Of a stretch of DNA of 64,000 nucleotides, positions 56,401 to 63,272 are shown in pieces. The notes below the pieces were generated by a model. It saw only the letters and a program-made list of their open reading frames with translations, was not told the origin of the DNA and ran no database searches. Numbering within the stretch: the first letter of the stretch is position 1; every line of letters starts with the position of its first letter. This stretch comes from Sphingobacterium sp. xlx-96. Its GTDB lineage: Bacteria > Bacteroidota > Bacteroidia > Sphingobacteriales > Sphingobacteriaceae. The stretch covers positions 62,001 to 126,000 of the forward strand of contig NZ_WFKM01000012.1 in assembly GCF_011007365.1 (NCBI RefSeq), in the 5' to 3' direction. The position numbers and the translations under genes were made by a program.

Positions 56401-56612
56401 TCTACGCTTATGCTAAACCTCCCCTCCTTATCCGTCCGTGCATGCTTCTTATCTACTGTGACCGAAGCCCCTTCGATAGCCTTACCATCTTGAAGAGATG
56501 ATACCACACCTCTAAGTGTAGTCTGAGTTAGGCCTTTGGCCTCCTGCCCAAAGGCAGGAGAAACCAAAGTGCCACTAAACAACACACAGAATATTATATA
56601 TATACTTCTCAT
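53403..56612 (-). CDS. SusC/RagA-family TonB-linked outer-membrane transporter
   Basis: A 1069-residue transporter with signal peptide (ending PAFGQ), carboxypeptidase-regulatory-like domain (RGVVSSLQDGKAIEGASVTV), TonB-proximal EEVEVVSTGYQKIPK, plug (NINPDNVESVTLLKDAAAAS) and barrel ending SVGVRADF. There is no STN domain and no sigma/FecR pair beside it. Its start overlaps the stop of the 166-residue hypothetical gene by 1 nt (TAATG). The ERATGSFVQI segment and plug closely resemble the STN-type SusC at 21.7 kb. Confidence 0.93.
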   Translation of the reverse strand: MRSIYIIFCVLFSGTLVSPAFGQEAKGLTQTTLRGVVSSLQDGKAIEGASVTVDKKHARTDKEGRFSISVDKPTGILTIKHIGYKEQRVAYANTATLLSIRLQPNEKQIEEVEVVSTGYQKIPKERATGSFVQINSELFNRRVGSSVMERLDGIAPGLQFDNRTGRPVVNIRGINTLRDNALGPLIIVDNFPYEGEIDNINPDNVESVTLLKDAAAASIWGARAANGVIVITLKKPLLNDKMRLSFNTNASVLEKPDLYYYSKMSTSDFINVERMLFDKGFYSTQLNGANKKFYVISPVVSLLDQADKGLINRQEAETKIDALRNMDYRDDMMEHIYRTGLNQRYGLDWSGSTGKLGYIVSLGYDRNQNTLIRSSNDRLNLRLSNSYRLLDNLELRTSVAMTNRNTSSGGGNLFPINPGGGKTNLYPYAKLVDEFGNNLAIPNTYNQDYIRNTGNGQLLDWEYRPVDDLYDETRFQNTKHLALGMDVDYSLFDLFKISVQYNLENQLGAGGTLYDEDSYYMRNTINRFTQVSNNTVKHIVPLGASLISSNNSMVSQRIRGQLSFDRVLGTKNMVTAFAGAELSDKYIKSNSTQVYGYNPQVLTSSFVDFQNSYPIYDGLSSARRIPNAQDFDGAIARFVSFYMNGAYTYDTKYIFSVSARKDASNSFGTKTNTRWNPLWSAGVGYIVSNEKFVKNMGWINHLKLKGTLGYTGNSGGGNVKPLIIYNGSPAAYTNLSYAWLLAPPNPYLKWEVVQMINYGVDFSLLNRRISGTVEVFHKKSMDLISLDPIDPTTGFSTVTSNVAEIKGNGFDVQLNAAISNKAIRWNASIGLSHVKDVVTKYFGAEMATTSIVSGSGRNLSPIKDNTFYAMYSYKFKGLDPSDGSPIGFLNGVESKDYASILRDSIQNLVYHGSALPPYYGFLRNSFNWKGIDLSFSIAFKFGAYFRKQTISYSTLYANWASHGDFDKRWQKPGDELTTSVPSMVFPADGRSDSFYGYSSENVLRADLIRLQDLRIGYNWVTPMGKMKFNGFFAVNNLGLIWTANKVGIDPDYNNLPRSRTFSVGVRADF

Positions 56613-57112
56613 TATATCCCCCTCCCTTGTATACCTACTAATCGGGTCAATAACCCTCGCCTCACTCCTTCTTTTGTACTACGCAGTTCTTCCTCGACAT
56701 AGCAGAATCCTAAAATGTCATAGTCATAGTTCATATAGTAGATAGTATACTGCGCTATGATGAAGTACTCAAAATCTTCAAGGAAAGCTTCGATCTGATC
56801 AGACTCAACTGTAATGCCTCTAGCAGCCAGTATCAAGTCGAATAGATTAAAAGTCTCTTTGTTCCAGTTGTATTTATTCCAGAATGCTTCGATAACTCTG
56901 CTCGGACAATAAGCATCAAAGTCGATATGATCTATCTTCCTTGCTATCGATGATAATATCTGAGAGTACGCTTCGTCTCTTGTACGTTGGGGTTCATTGG
57001 TCGCATTGTCTTTAATGCGTTGGGCATCTTGCCCCATCTTAAGGTTATTGGTTGCTGTTGTATGCTGCTTCAAAATAGGCAGTCCTCTTCCAGCCTTTAA
57101 AAGAATGTTCAT
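56612..57112 (-). CDS. Hypothetical protein leading a SusC-SusD-TlpA operon
   Basis: A 166-residue cytoplasmic protein without signal or membrane helices. It is acidic and helical, with an aromatic-rich stretch (FEYFIIAQYTIYYMNYDYD) and a basic C-terminus. I do not recognise the family. The 1-nt TAATG overlap with susC implies translational coupling, so its product is made along with the transporter. It may be a regulator or an assembly factor specific to this operon. The ATG at 57112 is preceded by AT-rich sequence. Confidence 0.6.
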   Translation of the reverse strand: MNILLKAGRGLPILKQHTTATNNLKMGQDAQRIKDNATNEPQRTRDEAYSQILSSIARKIDHIDFDAYCPSRVIEAFWNKYNWNKETFNLFDLILAARGITVESDQIEAFLEDFEYFIIAQYTIYYMNYDYDILGFCYVEEELRSTKEGVRRGLLTRLVGIQGRGI

Positions 57113-57967
57113 TTTTTTAAGGGATTGTGCAATGATTAGTGCATTGCATGTTCAAAAATCAAATTGATTTTTGAATGCCACCGATCGAGATCATAATTGG
57201 TTGTTAAGCGTTAGCTACGTGGCATTTCAAAAAGAAAAATACAAGTACCGGCCCATACATATTGTAAAAAACAATATTTATTGCAAAGAAATTTGTACCA
57301 ATAGAAACTTATCAATATCTTTAAGGTGCTAGATTAAAAACATGATATCAGTCTACTGTACTTTCTTCGTATTGTACTGTAGGCCGGTATCAGAAATGGG
57401 CTTTGACGTTTTTTTCAACCGTCATTGCGAGAAGTTTTTTCACGTAGTAAAAACGACGTGGCAATCTCACCCCCATTTCTGTATACCTAGATATCTGCTC
57501 TTACTCTGGCGGAGCGATAATGTTTTTTTGAAATAGTGAAAGAGAAAACCGTTGACTTCGATCCTGGATCGGGTCTGAGTGGTTTTGCTTAGTGGTTTGT
57601 AATCGTTTCATCATAATCATAATGTTTATAAAACGATGTGGCACCCTAGAAGCTTGAAAATGCTGAATTGGTTAAAACCAATAGAGCGAACTTCAAAGCT
57701 TTGAGCGTGGCGCCGCCAAGCAACCTACTTAAGTCGAAACTTAAGCTCCACAAAGGCTTACAAGAAGTTCGCTCTATTGAATTATGTACGAAGATACAAA
57801 AACTCAATAGAATACGAACTCCATGTCTACTCATGTGGAATTTTTGGCGGCTTTCGCTCACGAGTGACAATCGTTAGGCTGAGGACGAGCCTCTCCTACC
57901 TGTCGTAATAGTATAAACAAAGATACGTAATAAGTATATAAAATTCAAATTTTTCGATTAATTAAAA
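57113..57967. repeat. Non-coding region packed with long inverted repeats
   Basis: Three major hairpins: TTCAAAAATCAA (57151-57162) with 57164-57175; GGTAT-CAGAAATGGG (57386-57400) with CCCATTTCTGTATACC (57472-57487), enclosing a GTCATTGCGAG...GTGGCAATCTCA motif; and CAATAGAGCGAACTTC (57679-57694) with a perfect 16-bp complement at 57764-57779, enclosing CTTAAG repeats and preceded by a further stem at 57667-57682. A short stem AGGCT/AGCCT is at 57876-57892. They look like dispersed REP or MITE-type elements. Short frames on both strands here overlap the palindromes and are not supported. Confidence 0.6.
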
Positions 57968-58645
57968 ATGAGCGATAATAAAAAGCCAAATAGTTCTCTT
58001 GCAGAATTTGTCCATATCCTTTTAAAGTATATGGAAAAGTTTGGATTGGAAGCTATAGACATAGCATTTCTTGCTTTTACGAATAGGATTAACATCGAAA
58101 ATCTAATAACTCTCAAAGGTAGTTTAGAATTGGAACGTATGCAAGCAATTGCTCAAGCATTCAATATGCAGCACTATCAATTTTCAAATCCCAAACAAAA
58201 AATGCCAGAGTTTGAGACTTTGCCGGAACGGACGAAACGAAGAATAACTTTTAGAAAAGAAAAAGGAACTTATACCCCAGAATCAAAGAATTCCACTACC
58301 GTAAATGATAAAATTGCAGTTGCACTCTCCTTCTTAAAAGTTGACGAGAAATTCTTAACAGAAAAAATTGCTAATCAAATTAATATGGTTGATTCCGATA
58401 CAGTCTTTACTACGACTTTAGTGGGGGATCGGCTCGCAAAATCCTTTTCAAAGTTTGTGGAGAAAACAGAAGAGAAAAATGAAGAAAATAAAAAAGTGGG
58501 TGCTAAACCTTTCTTTTACAAAGTGACAAGAGGTATTCCTGGCAAGGAACTAAACAATTCAATTGAAATTCTTGGAAACTATTGGTTTGAGACTTATAAA
58601 GAATTCGTAGAAAACCTAAAGAATTCCAATGGAAAAGAAGCGTAA
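57968..58645 (+). CDS. XRE-like helix-turn-helix protein paired with HNH nuclease
   Basis: A 225-residue protein. The first 75 residues look like an XRE-type DNA-binding domain (LLKYMEKFGLEAIDIAFLAF, TNRINIENLITLKGSLELER, AIAQAFNM). A lysine/threonine-rich linker (ERTKRRITFRKEKGTYTPES) leads to a C-terminal domain (about 115-225) of unknown type with DKIAVALSFLKVDEKFLTEK. It overlaps the HNH nuclease gene by 17 nt, so the two are likely co-translated. It may regulate or guide the nuclease. The composition is more AT-rich than the Sus region. Confidence 0.65.
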   Translation: MSDNKKPNSSLAEFVHILLKYMEKFGLEAIDIAFLAFTNRINIENLITLKGSLELERMQAIAQAFNMQHYQFSNPKQKMPEFETLPERTKRRITFRKEKGTYTPESKNSTTVNDKIAVALSFLKVDEKFLTEKIANQINMVDSDTVFTTTLVGDRLAKSFSKFVEKTEEKNEENKKVGAKPFFYKVTRGIPGKELNNSIEILGNYWFETYKEFVENLKNSNGKEA

Positions 58646-59336
58646 TCCAAAATGGCAACGTGATGAGCTTATTCTCGCTTTAGATTTATATTTTCAGTTG
58701 GAACCGGGACAGATTCATGCCAGAAATCCGTTAATTATCGATTTATCGGACACCTTAAACAAGTTGCCTATTCATGGTGATAAAGAAGAATATGAGAAAT
58801 TTAGAAATCCTAACGGTGTTGGTTTAAAACTAAGTAATTTCCTGGCATTAGATGATTCTTACACAGGCAAGGGTATGTCGTCTACCAGCAAATTAGACAA
58901 GGAGGTATTTAACGAGTTTAAAGATCAGAAAGATCTATTGAAAAAATTAGCCAATGCCATTAAAGCTGCTGTAGAGTACCCGGAGGTTAAGGTGGAAATA
59001 CTTAACGCTAGAGAAGATATTGAAGATAGCGATTTTGAGCGACCAGAAGGAACAGTACTATATAAGTACCACCTAGCACGGGAAAGAAATGCTACGCTCG
59101 TAAAAAAGAAAAAGCAGCAAGCGCTAAAACTACACGGCAAACTTGAATGTGAACTGTGCTCGTTCGACTTCTTCAAGACTTATGGAGAAATCGGCTATGG
59201 TTTCATCGAATGCCACCATCGCACACCACTTTACGAACTAACTGAAAGTACAATAACAAAGCTAGATGATCTAATGCTAGTCTGCGCTAATTGCCATAGG
59301 ATGTTGCACAGAGGTTTAGAATACGGGAACCCGTAG
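58629..59336 (+). CDS. HNH endonuclease (McrA-like restriction type)
   Basis: A 235-residue protein. The C-terminal HNH domain (about 175-232) shows zinc ligands CELCSFDF and CANCHRML and the catalytic pair in ECHHRTPLYEL. The N-terminal 110 residues (WQRDELILALDLYFQL, FRNPNGVGLKLSNFLALDD) are the conserved upstream domain found in many predicted 5-methylcytosine-specific HNH enzymes. It probably cuts modified or foreign DNA, by family. It lies 17 nt inside the XRE-like gene and is followed by two small membrane protein genes. Confidence 0.85.
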   Translation: MEKKRNPKWQRDELILALDLYFQLEPGQIHARNPLIIDLSDTLNKLPIHGDKEEYEKFRNPNGVGLKLSNFLALDDSYTGKGMSSTSKLDKEVFNEFKDQKDLLKKLANAIKAAVEYPEVKVEILNAREDIEDSDFERPEGTVLYKYHLARERNATLVKKKKQQALKLHGKLECELCSFDFFKTYGEIGYGFIECHHRTPLYELTESTITKLDDLMLVCANCHRMLHRGLEYGNP

Positions 59337-59485
59337 GGTTAAGTGGAAGAAGTTAAATAGGTTTGATGGGATTAAAATGAATTGGATTAATGTAAGAGAA
59401 AAGTCAACATTGCGTTGTTTAAACAGTTATTAGGAATAAACAAAAAAAGAAATAGATACCACCATTTATAAGACAAACTAAAATT

Positions 59486-59728
59486 ATGAATTTACTATTT
59501 ATCGGCACACAAGAGCTATTAATTTTAGTCCCGTTATTTTACGGAGGCTTAATAGCAACTGTATTCTACGGGTTATACAAAGTGCTTTCTATTTTATTAA
59601 ACCGCTCTTTGGTAGCAAAACGCGAACACACCGCAGCCCTACTTCAGCAGAGTGAAGCGCTTAAAGAGATTGCTTCAGCAATCCGCGAGTCGAATGATAA
59701 AAACGGAACGCCGCCCGAGATTATTTAG
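59486..59728 (+). CDS. Small membrane protein (80 aa)
   Basis: An 80-residue protein with one or two hydrophobic segments at the N-terminus (LLILVPLFYGGLIATVFYGL) and a charged helical tail (KREHTAALLQQSEALKEIAS) that could be a coiled coil. It is followed 2 nt later by another small membrane protein gene, so the two are coupled. No family is recognised beyond similar Bacteroidota small proteins. Confidence 0.6.
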   Translation: MNLLFIGTQELLILVPLFYGGLIATVFYGLYKVLSILLNRSLVAKREHTAALLQQSEALKEIASAIRESNDKNGTPPEII

Positions 59729-59729
59729 T

Positions 59730-60041
59730 ATGAAAAAGCTAGCAATAACCGCATTCTTCTTGTCCTTGATAACGGTCGTGTTCGGACAAGATATAGTTAA
59801 TAACACCACTAAAACTGTAACACAATCAGGTGTCGGTCTTGGATCTATCATCGCAATCGTCACCTCCTGGGATCGGAACCGATCTATTGGATGGGCAATA
59901 CTCCACGGGATATTTGGGTGGTTTTATGTAGTGTACTTTGCGTTTACGAGAGAAAACTACGATAGGCAGAACAATGGGCAATACCAGTCGCATTTATTTA
60001 AAATTGGTGATGATCAGGATCAAAATGATAAGGATAGGTAA
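59730..60041 (+). CDS. Small membrane protein with conserved WDRNRSIGWAI segment
   Basis: A 103-residue protein. The N-terminus (LAITAFFLSLITVVFGQ) looks like a signal peptide or helix, then two hydrophobic segments (GVGLGSIIAIVTSWDRNRSI and WAILHGIFGWFYVVYFAF) and a polar tail. The WxRNRSxGWAILHGIFGW arrangement recurs in sphingobacterial small membrane proteins of unknown role. Start ATG 59730 lies just after the preceding stop. The frame is open further upstream but overlaps the previous gene. Confidence 0.6.
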   Translation: MKKLAITAFFLSLITVVFGQDIVNNTTKTVTQSGVGLGSIIAIVTSWDRNRSIGWAILHGIFGWFYVVYFAFTRENYDRQNNGQYQSHLFKIGDDQDQNDKDR

Positions 60042-60062
60042 TGAGACCATAAAACAAGATAT

Positions 60063-60635
60063 ATGAATCATTTAGAATCCATTGATAAAGGGCTAGCCGA
60101 AAGAAAATCTCACGTTGAAATCGTTAGAAAAGTTTACTTAACTTATCCGACAAAAGCATTTATTGAAAATGAAGAAAGACAATATGACATTCTAAATGAA
60201 ATCAGTCTTTTTTTTGATATCCCTATTAATCATATTCAGGTTTGTGGTTCCTCGAAGGTTGGAAGGAGTTTTCATAAAACATCGACATTTAAACCAAAGA
60301 TTTCCGACTTAGATATTGCTATAATTGACCCTTCACTTTTTACTCAGTATAGCGAAATAGTATTTAAATTATCTGAGGGATTTCAAAACTTAACAAAGTT
60401 TTCTAGTTCTAAAGGAAATAGTTTTGCAAATTATTCTTCATATATTTCTAAAGGAATTTTCAGACCAGATTTTATGCCTAGCTGTCAACAAAGAGCCGCT
60501 TGGTTTAAATTTTTTTCTGAGCTATCTTTGAAACATAATGATTATTTTAAATCGATTAATGCTGGAATTTATCAATCTCAGACATTTTTTGAATTCAAAC
60601 AGGTTAAGAATATTAAAGATTATATAAAAATATAG
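60063..60635 (+). CDS. Nucleotidyltransferase-fold protein (pol-beta superfamily)
   Basis: A 190-residue protein with the minimal nucleotidyltransferase signature: CGSSKVGRSF (61-70) followed by DLD at 82-84 (KISDLDIAIIDP). A third acidic residue may be in FRPDFMPS. It lacks the helical additions of cGAS-like CD-NTases. It is separated by 6 nt from a DUF262 gene, so the two form an operon. Nucleotidyltransferases of this size act as antitoxins, tRNA/protein modifiers or second-messenger enzymes. Strong AT richness sets the pair apart from the neighbours and suggests recent transfer. Confidence 0.75.
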   Translation: MNHLESIDKGLAERKSHVEIVRKVYLTYPTKAFIENEERQYDILNEISLFFDIPINHIQVCGSSKVGRSFHKTSTFKPKISDLDIAIIDPSLFTQYSEIVFKLSEGFQNLTKFSSSKGNSFANYSSYISKGIFRPDFMPSCQQRAAWFKFFSELSLKHNDYFKSINAGIYQSQTFFEFKQVKNIKDYIKI

Positions 60636-60641
60636 TAAAAC

Positions 60642-61706
60642 ATGGTAGATTATAGAGTTAGGTCTGTATCCTTACTAGATTTGGTTAATGATATAAGAAG
60701 TGGAAAGTTAATCCCCGATGCATATTTTCAACGAAATTTGGTCTGGAGAGATATACATAATAAGGATTTTATTAAGACAATCTTATTGGGTTACCCATTT
60801 CCTCAAATCTTTATTTCAAAAGGCAAAGTTAATGTTACTAATATGACAACAACCTCTTGTATCGTTGATGGGCAACAAAGAACAAATGCCATTACTCAAT
60901 TTATAGATAATCGCTTTGACGTTGATGGCATATTCTTTGAAAATTTAACCGAGCTAGAGCAAACTGCCTTTCTAAAATATGAAGTTGCTGTCATCGAGTT
61001 AGATCTTAATAATGACGATCCAAAAGTTCAAGAAATTTTCCAGCGTATAAACCGAACTTCAAATTCATTAACGGCTATAGAAAAAATTGCATCAGAATAT
61101 TCAACTTCAGAATATATGTTGGTTGCTAAATTAATTTGTAATCAAATTAATTTAGATGTAGCAGAAGATATAGATAGTTTTAAAGAAGACCCTAATATTC
61201 CAAAAGAATTTTACAAATGGGCAAATTCTAAAAAGGTAAAAAAATCTCAAACAGTTTTTACCGATAAAAATATTTTCAGCGTACGAGAGATATCACGAAA
61301 AGTCCACTTACAGTATACTTTAAATATTTTAACATCTGTTATAGCTGGACTATTCAATAGAAATGAAAAAGCAAATGATTTTCTAGACGATTACTTCTAT
61401 GAATTTAAAGATAAAGACGAAATTGTTCAAAAATTCGAGAAGGTTTCTGATCTATATATAAGCTTTAAATTTAGGCCTAAGTCTATCTGGCATACTAAAT
61501 CAAACTTTTTCTCTCTATTTATTATTCTGTATAATAACTTCGAAGTGATTGCGCACAAACACACAGAGTTTGCTTCCAAATTGGAGAATTTTGAAAATAA
61601 CATCCCCGAAGATTACAAGCTTGCTGCAACAGAGGCAGTAAACAACAAAAAGGAGCGACAACTAAGAAATGATTATTTACAAAGTCTAGTATCCCAACTT
61701 AAATAG
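60642..61706 (+). CDS. DUF262 (GmrS/ParB-like) domain protein
   Basis: A 354-residue protein whose N-terminal 115 residues carry the DUF262 signature: IRSGKLIPDAYFQRNLVWRD, FIKTILLGYPFPQIF and IVDGQQRTNAI (DGQQR at 76-80). This domain binds and hydrolyses nucleotides in GmrSD-type restriction. The C-terminal part (about 150-354) is helical and lacks the DUF1524 HNH nuclease found in full GmrSD, so nuclease activity, if any, would need a partner. The partner is probably the nucleotidyltransferase encoded 6 nt upstream. A terminator follows. Confidence 0.82.
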   Translation: MVDYRVRSVSLLDLVNDIRSGKLIPDAYFQRNLVWRDIHNKDFIKTILLGYPFPQIFISKGKVNVTNMTTTSCIVDGQQRTNAITQFIDNRFDVDGIFFENLTELEQTAFLKYEVAVIELDLNNDDPKVQEIFQRINRTSNSLTAIEKIASEYSTSEYMLVAKLICNQINLDVAEDIDSFKEDPNIPKEFYKWANSKKVKKSQTVFTDKNIFSVREISRKVHLQYTLNILTSVIAGLFNRNEKANDFLDDYFYEFKDKDEIVQKFEKVSDLYISFKFRPKSIWHTKSNFFSLFIILYNNFEVIAHKHTEFASKLENFENNIPEDYKLAATEAVNNKKERQLRNDYLQSLVSQLK

Positions 61707-61738
61707 CAGTCTCTCTGCAAGTGTGTTAACAATGAAGA

Positions 61739-61773
61739 TTCCAGTTATACTTCGGATGACTGGAACCTTTTTT
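61739..61773 (+). terminator. Intrinsic terminator of the nucleotidyltransferase-DUF262 operon
   Basis: TTCCAGT (61739-61745) pairs with ACTGGAA (61759-61765), followed by CC and six T residues. Confidence 0.75.
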
Positions 61774-61810
61774 GTTAAAGTTAGGAATTTCTCAGGAAAA
61801 GTCTAAACTT

Positions 61811-63265
61811 TCAAACTACGTATTTCTCAATGATTTGAACAGAGGGCAATTCCACCCCTACCTTATAAACCTTATAATAAGCCGTAATTTTGTTTTGTTC
61901 ATTCTTAAAAGTTTCACGGATAGCTGAAAGTGATAACTCATCGACTGAGTCATCAGAATCTTCTAGATTTAATCCATAATCCATATCTGGGTAGATAATC
62001 AAGCAATCTATATTCCGATCATTCGAAATACCGAGCTCTGTGCGGACATTACTTAATCTAGCATAGCCAGCTACTTGTCGGATATCCTGATGCACGTGGC
62101 TGTGCCTGTAGTGCAACTTGTATTTGGCATCAATGATCATCGAGTTCTCTCCGTCCTTGACCAAAATATCCAGCGCATTGCCATAGGTGGAAAATTGGTA
62201 TCGGATCTTGTTCCTGTCATAACCATTGACCTCTAAAAGCTTCTGATAGACATAGAGTTCAAACAGGCGGGGCATATCAATCCAAAATGGTGGTGTAAGC
62301 ACAGAAGTCTCGGTCGCACGGCTGATATTATAACCAAAGCGCTTTAATATATAGCCTCCTATCCTAATGGCTTCTTTGTACTCTTTGAAAAAAGGATTGT
62401 ACTTGAAATGTTTAAATGTACTTTCTTTGGTTATATCTCCGATATGATCGAAAGCTGGTCGGATGTAATTTCTCATCTGATCAAGCTGAGCTTTATTACC
62501 AGCGAATAGATCCTTATGATTGGACATATAAGCTGTAACGAACTGAAATACCTTTTTTAAGAATTGGTTTTCAGCATTATCCTCCCCAAAGACCTGATAT
62601 TCGCAATAAGTCTTAACCATCCGATTTTTAAACACATTGCGTTTAAGATTGTCTCCAACCAGAATTTTGCCCTTGACTCTGTTGTTAAGATTTTCCCGAA
62701 CAGTATAGTAAGATTTCTTAAGTCCTTTGCGCACAATGTGCTTCAGTAACTGCAGAAACTGAACTACTAAAAATGGAGTGAGACTATCATCCTGCTGATC
62801 GATATGAATCCACGTATCATCCCATTCGATACGAACTAGATCAGTACACTCTTTAGAAACCACGGGATCGGACATTGCTCCTAGCAGCATCTTAAGATAA
62901 TTGACTTGAAATTGACTCGCCTCTCTAATTGCTTGCTCATCATGGCTATCGCCAGTATCCTTTTCATCTAAGACACTACAGGCTTCACTAAACTGGTTGA
63001 CGACATATTTATTGATCTTGGGTTGAATATGGATATACTTCTCCCCTGGAATAAGCCAATCGATACCGATATAGTAGTCTGCTGCCAATTCGATCTTATC
63101 AAATGATTTGATGAGCTTGTAACAGCTATAGTATTTACCTCGCCTATCCTTGTAAGAACGTACGAGACAGGACGACCACTTGTGGTAATCTATCTCGTCA
63201 TTCTCATTGTCCCTATTACGTTTGTATAGCGAGTGGCTAACATGTTCGTATAACGAAATCTTCAT
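61811..63265 (-). CDS. mcrC: McrC-family restriction subunit
   Basis: A 484-residue McrC-like protein, the nuclease partner of the GTP-driven McrB motor in type IV restriction of modified DNA. The N-terminal region is beta-rich. The C-terminal PD-(D/E)xK nuclease site is visible as ALDILVKDGENSMIIDAKYK, with the metal-binding aspartate and the DAK motif. The LPQLFELYVYQKLL-like PRLFELYVYQKLLEV helix precedes it, as in the family. It follows the mcrB-like gene by 7 nt. The gene is convergent with the DUF262 operon. Confidence 0.92.
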   Translation of the reverse strand: MKISLYEHVSHSLYKRNRDNENDEIDYHKWSSCLVRSYKDRRGKYYSCYKLIKSFDKIELAADYYIGIDWLIPGEKYIHIQPKINKYVVNQFSEACSVLDEKDTGDSHDEQAIREASQFQVNYLKMLLGAMSDPVVSKECTDLVRIEWDDTWIHIDQQDDSLTPFLVVQFLQLLKHIVRKGLKKSYYTVRENLNNRVKGKILVGDNLKRNVFKNRMVKTYCEYQVFGEDNAENQFLKKVFQFVTAYMSNHKDLFAGNKAQLDQMRNYIRPAFDHIGDITKESTFKHFKYNPFFKEYKEAIRIGGYILKRFGYNISRATETSVLTPPFWIDMPRLFELYVYQKLLEVNGYDRNKIRYQFSTYGNALDILVKDGENSMIIDAKYKLHYRHSHVHQDIRQVAGYARLSNVRTELGISNDRNIDCLIIYPDMDYGLNLEDSDDSVDELSLSAIRETFKNEQNKITAYYKVYKVGVELPSVQIIEKYVV

Positions 63266-63272
63266 CTAGGAA

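Noticed and set aside
57342..57536. 64-codon frame in the repeat region
   Set aside because: It reads through the long inverted repeat and the GTCATTGCGAG motif, so it is an artefact of the repeats.
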